Shown: positions 48,001-55,559 of the stretch, in pieces | How the letters are laid out: each line of letters starts with the position of its first letter | Position numbering within the stretch: position 1 is the stretch's first letter | The notes under the pieces: model-generated | Seen by the model: only the letters and a program-made list of their open reading frames with translations | What the model was told of the DNA's origin: nothing | The model's database searches: none | Position numbers and translations under genes: made by a program | NCBI GenBank assembly: GCA_950097015.1 | Contig: CATNEN010000038.1 | Coordinates: forward strand, 15,804,001-15,868,000 | Source: Macrostomum hystrix | Lineage: Eukaryota; Platyhelminthes; Macrostomidae | Direction: 5' to 3' | Length of the DNA stretch: 64,000 bases

Positions 48001-50368
48001 TTGAATGTTCAAGCTAAATACACACTGTTACAAGTCGGAAACTCGTCATTTAGGTTTTAAACTTGACTGTTCAACTAAAGATTTTAAACTCGTTTACTCA
48101 CATGTTCAGTGGACATAAAATAAAGCATTTTGAAGCACTGGTTACATCAGGTCTCATTCCGTCACATCCACCATCCTTCAAGATCATCTCGACCACCATC
48201 CTTCAGGATTATCCAGTCCACCATCAGGATGATCTCGTCCTCCATCCTTCAGCATCATCACGTCCACCATCCTTCAGGATGATCCCATCCACTATCCTTT
48301 AAGATCATTTCGTTTCGTCCACCATCCTTCAGGATGATCCCATCCACTATCCTTTAAGATCATTTCGTTTCGTCCACTATCCTTCAGGATGATCCCATCC
48401 ACTATCCTATAAGATCATTTCGTTTCGTCCACTATCCTTCAGGATGATCCCATCCACTATCCTTTAAGATCATTTCGTTTCGTCCACCATCCTTCAGGAT
48501 GATCTCGTCCACCATCCTTCAGGATGATCTCGTCCACAATCCTTCAGGATCATCACGTCCACCATCCTTCAGCATCATCACGTCCACCATCCTTCAGGAT
48601 CATCATGTCCACCATCCTTCAGGATCATCATGTCCACCATCCTTCATTGCAAATTTCAGTTTCGGCTGCTCATGGACCTGCTTCTCAGAGCTCTGCCAGC
48701 TCCCAGCTACGCGATGAAGCATCCTCATCACCAGCCATCGCAGCAACAGCAGCAGCAACATCAGCCTGGGCAACGGAAACCTCATCGTCGCAGACGCCGA
48801 CGCCAATCTGTCAGCCTGGACGCCAGCCGCCTTCTCGATCGTCGCCGAAGTCGTCAAGCTCCTGACGAAATCGACGCGGAAGCGACGGCGTCTTTCAGCA
48901 CTGAACAAGCAGGCAGGCGATTGTCAGATTGCACCGACTCTCAGCAGATTCTCATTCGTCAAAGGAATGGACAGAATCAGCAGCAGCAGCAGCAGCAGCA
49001 GGCCAAAGGTCGCACTATTTACTATTCGCTACGACAGACAGACTCTCAGATTGACTGCGGCGTCGCTGTGCCCGGAGCTCCACCGGCCACGCCACTGCCT
49101 GTTGAAAATCCTGGACTAAAATACGTGCTCAGTCTGCAGGATACGAGGGTGAGACTTCTGGAGGTCAATAGTTCGATTCAGAATTAAGAGCCGCTACGAG
49201 TAGAAGGAGGGGGAACCACGTTTCTTAAAATTAGTTTATGAGCAGAAGCTATACACATTTAAATGCGATCTTTTTTATTGTATGCAGATTCAATATATAA
49301 AGTTCTCTATTTTCAAATTTGAAATCGAGAATTTTTTCCGTAGGTTCTGTTACTTCCAGTGCTTCGATTATGAAATACATATTTATACACATTAAGCTTG
49401 ACAGAAATCGATGAAGCTATAACAAAGAAAACTTATATAAAAGTCGACACTTTGATTGGCTTCCAATCAAATACAGATGTTCAAAAATCTATCATTTCCA
49501 TTTAACCCCAAAACGTTTTTCTAAGAAATGAAGTTTGCCGCATTTTACTCCGATGGGTCATTGTTTCAAATTTTGTCTTTTTCTTTACGGAGACGCAAAG
49601 TTAATGATTTTTCCTTTTCGTGCCAATAGGCCAAGCGCGAGCTGTCACTCCGCTTAACTGAGATTCGCGAGAAGCGGAAGGATGTCGCTAAACAGTCCGA
49701 CCTGAGAGCGCAGCTGGAGGAGAGGGAGAAGGAACAGGTCAGGCTAGCTCAGCAACGTGTTGAGCAGAGGAACCGGGTGAGCACATTTTGACTGCTCAGG
49801 GATTTTTTGTGTGAAATGAGAAAACAGCAGATGTGAGAGAGAGAGAGACAGCAGGTGCGATGTAGAGAATTAAACAGCAGGTGAGAGGGAGAGAGACAGC
49901 AGGTGAGGTGGAGAGAGACAGCAGGTGAGATGTAGAGAAACAGCAGGTGAAAGGGAGAGAGACAGCAGGTGAGATGTAGAGAAACAGCAGGTGAAAGGGA
50001 GAGGGACAGCAGGTGAGAGGGAGAGAGACAGAAGGTGAGAGGGAGAGAGACAGCAGGTGAGAGGGAGAGAGACAGCAGGTGAGAGGGAGAGAGACAGCAG
50101 GTGAGAGGGAAAGAGACAGCAGGTGAGAGGGAGAGAGACAGCAGGTGAGAGGGAGAGAAACAGCAGGTGAGAGGGAGAGAGACAGCAGGTGAGAGGGAGA
50201 GAGACAGCAGGTGAGGTGGAGAGAGACAGCAGGTGAGAAAGAAAGAGACAGGTGAGAAGGAGAGACAAAGGGTTGGAGAGGCACCTAGTTGCTACATATC
50301 TACTTTAGGTAGCATCCAGCGCTCGCAAACTCATTCCAGATCTATGCGTTGAACAAGCTGATGACTGA
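23480..50368 (+). CDS. C2CD2/C2CD2L (TMEM24)-like SMP and C2 domain lipid-transfer protein, ~17 exons
   Basis: Inferred exons: 23480-24016, 33807-33896, 34353-34451, 35504-35959, 36975-37264, 38035-38586, 39262-39477, 40366-40565, 41454-41527, 42765-42875, 44153-44177, 44567-44965, 45181-45240, 45933-46022, 48700-49148, 49630-49776 and 50309-50368. These sum to 3855 nt (about 1,284 residues) in continuous frame. An N-terminal membrane segment (~34-56) is followed by an SMP-like domain (~125-330), a C2 domain (~433-565), a long S/P/Q-rich basic tail and a terminal coiled coil. This order matches C2CD2/TMEM24, an ER-anchored protein that carries phosphoinositide at ER-plasma membrane contacts and binds the plasma membrane through a basic C-terminal region. 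Exons 1-6 and 15-17 are well supported. Edges of exons 6-8, 12, 14 and 15 have alternatives (see part entries). The ~9.8-kb first intron holds three large arrays. Confidence 0.85.
24057..28172. repeat. Minisatellite, 27/28-bp units, ~148 copies, higher-order structure (C2CD2-like intron 1)
   Basis: Units ATGGGTGAGAGTCAGATGGA+GGAGAAG (27 bp) alternate with 28-bp types (TGGTTGAGAGTCAGATGATGG; AGTCAGACCTTTGGAGGAAG). Larger blocks recur: the block at 25987 repeats at 26426 (439 bp apart) and again at 27555. Each unit contains ATGG/GTGAGAGT, a near-consensus 5' splice site. The array begins 45 nt after the real donor of exon 1. Open frames inside are repeat artefacts. Confidence 0.97.
28390..28815 (-). 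mobile_element. tRNA-derived interspersed element, family F
   Basis: On the minus strand GGCGGTTTAGGAGCTGTG and CAATTCGATTCCCTCCC form a tRNA-like head near 28812-28755. A GC-richer body of about 350 bp, unlike the surrounding arrays, follows to the left. The open frames on both strands carry no family features. Only the head is recognised; the extent is a guess. Confidence 0.4.
28980..30968. repeat. Minisatellite, two unit types of 30 and 31 bp, ~65 copies (C2CD2-like intron 1)
   Basis: Type 1 has CCCCGATTCTTCTAGCATCT and type 2 has CTCCCGATTCTCTTAGCATC; both end TGACACCCTGA. The types occur in long homogeneous runs with abrupt switches. On the gene strand each unit reads CTGACCCCGATTCTTCTAG, a textbook branch point, pyrimidine tract and AG. 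Confidence 0.97.
30969..31700. other. Non-repetitive intron segment between arrays
   Basis: Ordinary intron DNA of the C2CD2-like gene, with overlapping small open frames at 31061-31460 on both strands. None has a splice or family argument in its favour. Confidence 0.45.
31705..33440. repeat. Minisatellite, 33-bp unit, ~52 copies (C2CD2-like intron 1)
   Basis: Units contain GAGAGATGAGTGATTGAGGA and CCACATACCTAATG, with variants GGCTGATT, CCGAATG and TAAGTG. Two minus-strand frames stay open for 472 and 627 codons simply because 33 is a multiple of 3 and the unit has no stop in those frames. Confidence 0.97.
33807..35959 (+). CDS. C2CD2-like gene, exons 2-4: rest of SMP domain
   Basis: Exons are 33807-33896, 34353-34451 and 35504-35959, all phase 0 with AG/GT borders. 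Segments such as SLLFEDIIVSDEPPQIVSV, ELLLEVRASQVKLRVRLSEK and ADLRLCPDGFKGSLRLLERP follow the alternating beta-strand pattern expected of SMP domains. YAWIAEEVTTAVSQAVTE resembles the closing helix of the TMEM24 SMP domain. The end of exon 4 is an Ala/Ser-rich linker. Introns 2 and 3 are largely minisatellite. Confidence 0.85.
33960..34030 (+). mobile_element. tRNA-like SINE head
   Basis: AGAGAGCGGTCTAACGCATT and GAGCTCGATTCCGCGGC resemble tRNA boxes A and B. The box B block with its GGGGCCACATCC extension recurs at 2075-2115 and, inverted, at 46905-46940. It lies in intron 2 of the C2CD2-like gene, truncated by the next array. Confidence 0.55.
34030..34350. repeat. Minisatellite, ~36-bp unit, ~9 copies (C2CD2-like intron 2)
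   Basis: Degenerate units contain CACAAATTTGTGTCCACGGA and CCC plus an A-rich tail. The last unit runs directly into the acceptor CCCTCCGCAG of exon 3 at 34352. Confidence 0.85.
34795..35232. repeat. Minisatellite, ~27-bp unit, ~16 copies (C2CD2-like intron 3)
   Basis: Units GGCGGCACATCAAAAGAATC+TTTGTGT, with variants. Many overlapping open frames on both strands are produced by the repeat. Confidence 0.9.
35985..36045. repeat. Short tandem repeat, 16-bp unit, ~3.5 copies (C2CD2-like intron 4)
   Basis: Unit AAAGTTCTTGCGAACT, nearly the same unit as the 30-copy array at 38635-39110 two introns downstream. Confidence 0.85.
36525..36850. repeat. Minisatellite, ~18-bp unit (C2CD2-like intron 4)
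   Basis: Degenerate copies of ATAGGGATTTTCGTCGAA. They lie 125 nt upstream of exon 5. Confidence 0.85.
36975..38586 (+). CDS. C2CD2-like gene, exons 5-6: C2 domain
   Basis: Exon 5 (36975-37264) ends in phase 2 at GTGAGT; exon 6 starts at 38035. The joined protein reads CLLVKLIKATGLKP, NPFACVEMDEPNQRHVTGS, YGTSNPYWDQHF, then RLSLHVFDRNGQADTLLGSA, a clear C2 sandwich with few of the usual Ca-binding aspartates. Exon 6 continues into a Ser/Ala/Pro-rich tail. Its donor is either GAG/GTACTT after 38586 or the stronger ACCA/GTGAGT after 38528. Both can be joined in frame to different acceptors of the next exon (39262 or 39252). Confidence 0.85.
37350..37765 (+). mobile_element. tRNA-derived SINE, family E, with internal tandem repeat
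   Basis: The head TTTAGTCCAGCGGTTAGAGC, CTTCAGACCGAGAGG and AGTTCGAATTTCAACCC is tRNA-like. The body contains a 42-bp segment (AACAGGTGTAGTGACGCTCT) present about 2.6 times at 37545-37655, then TGTGATGCAGTAGTCCCCAG. It occupies half of C2CD2-like intron 5. Confidence 0.7.
38635..39112. repeat. Minisatellite, 16-bp unit, ~30 copies (C2CD2-like intron 6)
   Basis: Unit GAGTTCTTGCGAACTA with few variants, starting about 50 nt after the donor at 38586. TTCTTGCGAA is a near-palindrome, so each unit can form a small hairpin. Confidence 0.95.
39252..40565 (+). CDS. C2CD2-like gene, exons 7-8: polyQ/basic and Ser-Pro-rich tail
   Basis: Exon 7 (39252 or 39262 to 39477) encodes RRQASLQQKSVHFSEP, a Q-rich run and WRQSLRRFFNRSC, a basic amphipathic stretch like the one later in exon 12. 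Exon 8 (40356 or 40366 to 40565) encodes EPCLPNRTDSSLSRTVDEF and a PP-rich segment, ending at G/GTAAGC. An alternative donor in exon 7 (AACACAG/GTGACC) pairs in phase with the 40356 acceptor and would skip the basic segment. No domain is recognised. Confidence 0.65.
39835..40330. repeat. Minisatellite, 21-bp unit, ~23 copies (C2CD2-like intron 7)
   Basis: Unit CACCTGTTAGATAGGGTGTC+T. The real acceptor of exon 8 (TCTCACCTGTTCCTTAG) is itself a diverged copy of the unit. Confidence 0.93.
40808..41165 (+). mobile_element. SINE family A, copy 3, interrupted
   Basis: Blocks AGGCAATTCTGCCTATTTTA and GAATTCTCAGTG at 40850-40880, and GTGTACATTTGCCCTGC with CAGGCAGTGTACACT near 41125-41165, match the other family A copies in the same order. 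About 200 bp of unrelated GC-rich DNA separates them. Confidence 0.5.
41454..42875 (+). CDS. C2CD2-like gene, exons 9-10
   Basis: Exon 9 (41454-41527, or from 41448) encodes EPLYVTVETLVVPNWPAAKK and ends at GAC/GTAAGA. Exon 10 (42765-42875) encodes DASDPPAAPYSMTSATSTSD and a short Pro-rich end. Phases fit both neighbours. The sequences are unstructured in appearance, so the support is splice logic and codon use only. Confidence 0.6.
41830..42310. repeat. Minisatellite, 12-bp unit, ~39 copies (C2CD2-like intron 9)
   Basis: Unit GATTCCTGCTAC with ACG/AAC/TTC variants. It gives open frames in several phases (CYDSCYDS, ATIPATIP). Confidence 0.95.
42876..44152. other. C2CD2-like intron 10, non-repetitive
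   Basis: AT-rich intron DNA with no array, coding segment or SINE that I can identify. It is one of the few long introns in the window without a minisatellite. Confidence 0.5.
44153..46022 (+). CDS. C2CD2-like gene, exons 11-14: basic, phosphorylatable tail
   Basis: Exon 11 (44153-44177) encodes IPGEDDGR. Exon 12 (44567-44965, alternative start 44534) encodes KKASRSGSFASRFRRVFLG, two Q runs and RNRSLSSSLRRLFTGGRKKK. Exon 13 (45181-45240) encodes PVPVPVLKTTSPLRSQRP. Exon 14 starts at 45933. The two RRxF/RRLF basic modules resemble the polybasic, kinase-regulated tail by which TMEM24 binds the plasma membrane. Three phase-1 donors fit exon 14 (after 45950, 45957 or 46022); without splicing the frame ends at a TGA near 46060. 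Confidence 0.65.
44235..44522 (+). mobile_element. SINE family A, copy 2
   Basis: Shares with the copy at 2040-2456 (inverted) the ordered blocks GTGGGCAATGGCACA, TAGACCCGAAGCCAGC, AATTCTGCCCATTTCGCTGA, CTGAGCACACAGATACT, CTCACACAGGTGTGTAG and GGCCTGACTTTCTCA. It ends TGTGGCCTCGCCAC, 45 nt before the preferred start of coding exon 12. Confidence 0.8.
45430..45835. repeat. Degenerate CCAAT-containing tandem repeat, ~30-bp unit
   Basis: About 13 diverged copies of CTGGCCAATCAAATGCGTCC-like sequence in intron 13 of the C2CD2-like gene. An old, diverged array compared with its neighbours. Confidence 0.7.
46330..46640. repeat. Minisatellite, 17-bp unit, ~17 copies (C2CD2-like intron 14)
   Basis: Unit CCAGGCCATGACCCACA; nearly identical copies from 46400, degenerate to the left. 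All three minus-strand frames stay open because of the repeat. Confidence 0.95.
46895..46985 (-). mobile_element. tRNA-like SINE head, inverted
   Basis: On the minus strand, GGGGGTAGCGTTGGCGTGG and GAGTTCGATTCCGCAGCGAG resemble tRNA boxes. The box B block matches those at 34010 and 2080. Confidence 0.45.
47505..47915. repeat. Minisatellite, 17-bp unit, ~24 copies (C2CD2-like intron 14)
   Basis: Unit GGATTACCTGTAATTCA with T/C and AAT/AAATC variants. On the gene strand it carries CCTGTAATTCAG, which is acceptor-like. Confidence 0.95.
48155..48650. repeat. Minisatellite, ~25-bp units (C2CD2-like intron 14)
   Basis: Units GTCCACCATCCTTCAGGATG+ATCTC and a longer GATCATTTCGTTTCGTCC variant. It runs to within 15 nt of the exon 15 acceptor; the final unit, CACCATCCTTCATTGC, merges with it. 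Confidence 0.93.
48660..50368 (+). CDS. C2CD2-like gene, exons 15-17: basic/polyQ region and C-terminal coiled coil
   Basis: Exon 15 (acceptor at 48660 or 48700, to 49148) encodes RKPHRRRRRRQSVSLDASR, Q runs and YVLSLQDTR. Exon 16 (49630-49776) encodes a charged helix (AKRELSLRLTEIREKRKDV; LEEREKEQVRLAQQRVEQR), a likely coiled coil. Exon 17 (50309-50368) ends the protein with LIPDLCVEQADD and TGA. Joining exon 14 (phase 1) to the 48700 acceptor keeps this frame. Joining it to the stronger 48660 acceptor enters another open frame that stops near 48865. Confidence 0.75.
49830..50268. repeat. Minisatellite, ~22-bp unit, ~20 copies (C2CD2-like intron 16)
   Basis: Unit GACAGCAGGTGAGAGGGAGA+GA. 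Each copy holds CAG/GTGAGA, a consensus 5' splice site on the gene strand. The array starts ~55 nt after the true donor CGG/GTGAGC. Confidence 0.95.
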
Positions 50369-50444
50369 GCTGGAGTCCTTAGACTTTCAAGTATTCCGCG
50401 CATCTAGGGGTGCCAATTAGCAGTATATCTAGGAAATTCTGATT

Positions 50445-50450
50445 AATAAA
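50445..50450 (+). terminator. Polyadenylation signal of the C2CD2-like gene
   Basis: AATAAA in GATTAATAAAGATG, 77 nt after the stop codon at 50368, which is the expected distance. Confidence 0.6.
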
Positions 50451-51270
50451 GATGATAAATCGTTTAGATCTTATATTAGTCTAGTTTTTTCTTCTTCAAT
50501 GCATCAAAAGCTTAACAAATATGGTTGTTGAAATCAACGAAAATATTTTTTTCTCACTTTTTAAACACTTTTTGTATTTGTTTTAATACTCACTCGATAC
50601 TGTTATGTAAATATAATATGCATTTTCACTAATATTTATGTATTCAAACTAATGGCGTAATAATTATTTGTCTCATGGGTACAAATGTACAAATGTACGA
50701 AACCATATTTCGTGTCAAAATGAATAAACAAAGAAAATTTAAATTTTGTAGTTCACTTCGGAATTTTTAAGGTTATCCGAGTCATCAAAAAGCAAGGATT
50801 TTTACATGATCTAACTTTTTTCAGCTTTTAGTTTCCATGTGACAATAAATCGTGTAAGCTTCGAAACAAATTTAATATACGATTTTATAATTGCTTTGTG
50901 TTTTGTTTCTTTTAAAATGATTTTCAGTTTTAACAGTTCTGTAATTTAATATACTAACGAAAACGTAATGCAACGTTAAAATAGGAGCGAAAACGAGACA
51001 GGATAGATGAAGATTTGCGTGAGAGACAAACAAAAAGATGAGAGAGTTAAGTGATAAAAATATAACTTAATATGTTACACGAGGAACAGAAAAGAGTTGA
51101 TAATTCAAAATTCAATTTACGTATGCAGAATTCCGTAAAAAACATAATACGAGTAATGCACAGCAACTACAAGAGTAAAACTATAAGCTGTTAAACAAAT
51201 ATTTATGAGGTAATAGAATAAAAGTTAGAAGTAAAGCAAAACAATCCAAGTTTCCAAAGCCTTCAAACTG
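50451..51270. other. AT-rich intergenic spacer between convergent genes
   Basis: Separates the 3' ends of the plus-strand C2CD2-like gene and the minus-strand secreted-protein gene. Nothing else is seen. Confidence 0.5.
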
Positions 51271-51273
51271 GAG

Positions 51274-51279
51274 TTTATT
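51274..51279 (-). terminator. Polyadenylation signal of the secreted-protein gene
   Basis: AATAAA on the minus strand, 70 nt past the stop codon at 51350. Confidence 0.55.
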
Positions 51280-51349
51280 ATAAAACAATGGTTAAAGCTG
51301 ATTGCAGTGACGCTTGCTGCTGACCCCCTGTAATACACATAGCAGTGCG

Positions 51350-54300
51350 TCACTTGTGCACAATGCAATTCTTTAGCAGAGCCTGTCGCTCCATCTGTCG
51401 CTGCTGTCGCCGCTGCTTGCGCTTATTGCGTCGTCGCCTACCGCCTCCGCCTCCGCCGCCTCCGCCGCCGCCGCGGCGTCGTCTTTTTTCGCCAATGTCT
51501 GCGGCGGTCGGGGCGTCGCCCAGCATTTGGTCTCGGCTGGTTGACGGCGTGTTGAAGTCGATCTGTGCAGCAGAATGATTTTTTGATTTATCGATTTTTT
51601 GTTTTGGAGACTAGGTTCTAGCACATTAGTAATTTGGCCTATTTTAACTCTGATAATCATGCTGCCTGATTTGTTCAAATTATTTGGTCCAGGATTTTAA
51701 ATTTCTGTGCCTGGGATTTCTCAATCTGGGATATTAAACCTGGATTTTTAGTCTGGAATTTTCAATCTGGGATTTTCCATCTGGGATTTTCCAGCTGGGA
51801 TTTTCAATCTGGGATTTTCAATGTGGGATTTTCAATGTGGGATTTTCAATCTGGGATTTTCAATCTGGGATTTTCAATCTGGGATTTTCAATCCGGGATT
51901 TTCAATCTGGGATTTTCCATCTGGGATTTTCAATCTGGGATTTTCAATCTGGGATTCTCAATCTGGATTTTCAATCTGGGATTCTCAATCTGGGATTTTC
52001 AATCTGGGATTTTCAATCTCGCATTTTTAATCTCGGATTCTCAATCTGGGATTTCCAATCTGGGATTTCAATCTGGGATTTAAAATCTGGGATTTAAAAT
52101 CTGGGATTTGCAATCCGGGATTTTTTTCTTCCTGGATATTGCTTCAACGTGTACAATAAGTCCTTTCGGACATGAAAACTGTGTAGATAAACAAATATCC
52201 ACTGTCTCATTCGGGAACTAATTAGAGATCACTTACCCCCAGACTTTTGGCCTGCTGCAAGAATGACATCATGCACTGCCGTATGCAGTCGTGGCAGAAT
52301 TCCTGTGATTGTTTAATGCGCAAAATTACACAGAAACTTTCCTAAAAAGCAATAATAAAGCAAGAAAAGTGACAGACGCGTGCACTTACTTTTTTATCCG
52401 CATAGATGTACACCAGCCTGTCGCACTTTGCAATGCACTCCCTGCGGCATTCCAGGAAAGCGCGAAGCTTGTCTGCAGTTGAGAAGCATTGAATAAATAT
52501 GGGATAATTGAAAATCCACTTAGGATTTGTAGGATTGCGATATTTAAAAAATGAAAGTGTTGGGAATTCAGACATTTGAGAGACTATTTATATTCAGGCG
52601 TAGATAATCTGGGAGATTCTTAATACAGACCTAGATAATCTGGGAGATTTTCAATACAGTCCTTGATAATCTGGGAGATTGTTAATACAGTCCTAGATAA
52701 TCTGGGAGAGTGTTAATACAGACCTAGATAATCTGGGAGAGTGTTAATACAGACCTAGATAATCTGGGAGATTTTCAATACAGTCCTTGATAATCTAGGA
52801 GATTTTCAATACAGACCTAGATAATCTGGGAGATTGTTAATGCAGACCTAGATAATCTGGGAGATTGTTAATACAGACCTAGATAATCTGGGAGATTTTC
52901 AATACAGACCTAGATAATCTGGGAGATTTTCAATACAGACCTAATTAATCTGGGAGATTTTCAATACAGACCTAGATAATCTGGGAGATTGTTAATACAG
53001 ACCTAGATAATCTGGGAGATTGTTAATACAGACCTAGATAATCTGGGAGATTGATAATACAGACCTAGATAATCTGGGAGATTGTTAATACAGACCTAGA
53101 TAATCTGGGAGATTTTCAATACAGACCTAGATAATCTGAGAGATTGTTAATACAGACCTAGATAATCTGGGAGATTGTTAATACAGACCTAGATAATCTG
53201 GGAGATTGTTAATACAGACCAAGATAATCTGGGAGATTGTTAATACAGACCTAGATAATCTGGGAGATTGTTAATACAGACCTAGATAATCTGGGAGATT
53301 CTTAATACAGACCTAGATAATCTCGGAGATTGTTAATACAGACCTAGATAATCTGGGAGATTCTTAATACAGACCTAGATAATCTGGGAGATTTTCAATA
53401 CAGACCTAGATAATCTGGGAGATTTTCAATACAGACCTAGATAATCTGGGAGATTTTCAATACAGACCTAGATAATCTGGGAGATTTTCAATACAGACCT
53501 AGATAATCTGGGAGATTGTTAATACAGGCCTAGATAATCTGGGAGATTGTTAATACAGACCTAGATAATCTGGGAGATTGTTAATACAGACCTAGATAAT
53601 CTGGGAGATTGTTAATACAGACCTATAGATAATCTGGGAGATTGTTAATACAGACCTAGATAATCTGGGAGATTGTTAATACAGACCTAGATAATCTGGG
53701 AGATTTTCAATACAGACCTAGATAATCTGGGAGATTTTCAATACAGACCTAGATAATCTGGGAGATTTTCAATACAGACCTAGATAATCTGGGAGATTTT
53801 CAATACAGACCTAGATAATCTGGGAGATTGTTAATACAGACCTAGATAATCTGGGAGATTGTTAATACAGACCTAGATAATCTGGGAGATTGTTAATACA
53901 GACCTAGATAATCTCGGAGATTGTTAATACAGACCTAGATAATCTGGGAGATTCTTAATACAGACCTAGATAATCTGGGAGATTTTCAATACAGACCTAG
54001 ATAATCTGGGAGATTTTCAATACAGACCTAGATAATCTGGGAGATTTTCAATACAGACCTAGATAATCTGGGAGATTTTCAATACAGACCTAGATAATCT
54101 GAGAGATTGTTAATACAGACCTAGATAATCTGGGAGATTGTTAATACAGACCTAGATAATCTGGGAGATTGTTAATACAGACCAAGATAATCTGGGAGAT
54201 TGTTAATACAGACCTAGATAATCTGGGAGATTGTTAATACAGACCTAGATAATCTGGGAGATTCTTAATACAGACCTAGATAATCTCGGAGATTGTTAAT

Positions 54301-55396
54301 ACAGACCTAGATAATCTGGGAGATTCTTAATACAGACCTAGATAATCTGGGAGATTTTCAATACAGACCTAGATAATCTGGGAGATTTTCAATACAGACC
54401 TAGATAATCTGGGAGATTTTCAATACAGACCTAGATAATCTGGGAGATTTTCAATACAGACCTAGATAATCTGGGAGATTGTTAATACAGGCCTAGATAA
54501 TCTGGGAGATTGTTAATACAGACCTAGATAATCTGGGAGATTGTTAATACAGACCTAGATAATCTGGGAGATTGTTAATACAGACCTATAGATAATCTGG
54601 GAGATTGTTAATACAGACCTAGATAATCTGGGAGATTGTTAATACAGACCTAGATAATCTGGGAGATTTTCAATACAGACCTAGATAATCTGGGAGATTT
54701 TCAATACAGACCTAGATAATCTGGGAGATTTTCAATACAGACCTAGATAATCTGGGAGATTTTCAATACAGACCTAGATAATCTGGGAGATTGTTAATAC
54801 AGACCTAGATAATCTGGGAGATTGTTAATACAGACCTAGATAATCTGGGAGATTGTTAATACAGACCTAGATAATCTGGGAGATTGTTAATACAGACCTA
54901 GATAATCTGGGAGATTGTTAATACAGGCCTAGATAATCTGGGAGATTTTCAACACTGACCTTTGGGATCTATGATCAGAGGTTTTGTAAAACAATATTTG
55001 GGATCTGGTTTTGGATCTGGGAAGGTGAGATTGGGAGGGCTTTAGGCGACTAAAAACATTCGCTAATCCGGGTATCGCGTCTAGCTCAGTTTGATACTCG
55101 AAATTCGCCTCTTGCTAGTAAAGGCAAATACGTCATCAAATCAATCGATGCTAATTTATGCATACGAATACAACAGTCATCATTTCTGTTGGCTAACCAC
55201 TTTGCGATATTCCTTCGGGTAGAAATTTATTGATGGTCGTCTGGTGGTTGCCATAGCTACCGGAGGGGCGCACAGAAGCCTCAGCCGCGGACTTGGACAG
55301 GTAGCTCGAGTCGTCGATTAGGCCGATCGCAGAAATTTCGCGCACCAATGAGCTGCATAGCAACCCAAGCAGCATCAATCTCAGCTTCTTCATCAT
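51350..55396 (-). CDS. Secreted cysteine-rich protein of 199 residues, 4 exons, unrecognised
   Basis: Exons on the minus strand are 55396-55198, 52472-52390, 52341-52237 and 51562-51350; 600 nt in total, phases 1-0-0, all GT-AG. The N terminus MMKKLRLMLLGLLCSSL is a signal peptide with likely cleavage after ISA (~23). Residues ~67-130 carry seven of eight mature cysteines in two mirrored clusters (ECRRECIAKC and EFCHDCIRQC) separated by FCVILRIK. The C terminus has a Gly10 run framed by arginines (EKRRRR, RRRRNKRKQRRQQRQ) and ends with the eighth cysteine (NCIVHK). The basic clusters could be prohormone cleavage or heparin-binding sites. I do not recognise the family; a growth-factor-like or peptide-precursor role is only a guess. 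Introns 1 and 3 each contain a minisatellite. Confidence 0.75.
51715..52125. repeat. Minisatellite, 14-bp unit, ~28 copies (secreted-protein intron 3)
   Basis: Unit TCTGGGATTTTCAA with 13- and 15-bp variants. On the gene strand it reads TTGAAAATCCCAG, acceptor-like. All three plus frames are open because of the repeat. Confidence 0.95.
52575..54958. repeat. Minisatellite, 31-bp unit, ~77 copies, with ~963-bp higher-order duplication (secreted-protein intron 1)
   Basis: Unit GATAATCTGGGAGATTGTTA+ATACAGACCTA, with TTTTC/TTGTTA/TTCTTA variants. A rare 2-bp insertion (ACCTATAGAT) occurs at 53621 and again at 54584, and the flanking variant order repeats, so about 31 units were duplicated as a block. 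On the gene strand the unit reads TATTAACAATCTCCCAG, a branch point, pyrimidines and AG. The array ends ~100 nt upstream of the real acceptor at 52472. Confidence 0.97.
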
Positions 55397-55423
55397 GAAG
55401 TGTGCTGTTTGTGGAATTTTCAG

Positions 55424-55450
55424 TTAGACCTGGGCGTCAGCAGAAAGAGG
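55424..55450 (-). promoter_or_regulatory. 3' splice site upstream of the secreted-protein ATG
   Basis: On the minus strand CTCTTTCTGCTGACGCCCAG ends at 55430 and the leader exon begins at 55429, 33 nt before the ATG. Same arrangement as the other three genes. Confidence 0.55.
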
Positions 55451-55559
55451 TAATTATTTTTCAATTCTTTCTTCTACGACAAAATATAAAATGAGAAATT
55501 TTAAGAAGCAACATATTACGGAACATCCAGAATCTGTTTGACATATTTTTAAGACAATA

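Noticed and set aside
51345-51578. Plus-strand frame with polyproline (77 codons)
   Set aside because: It is the antisense of the Gly/Arg-rich last exon of the secreted-protein gene.
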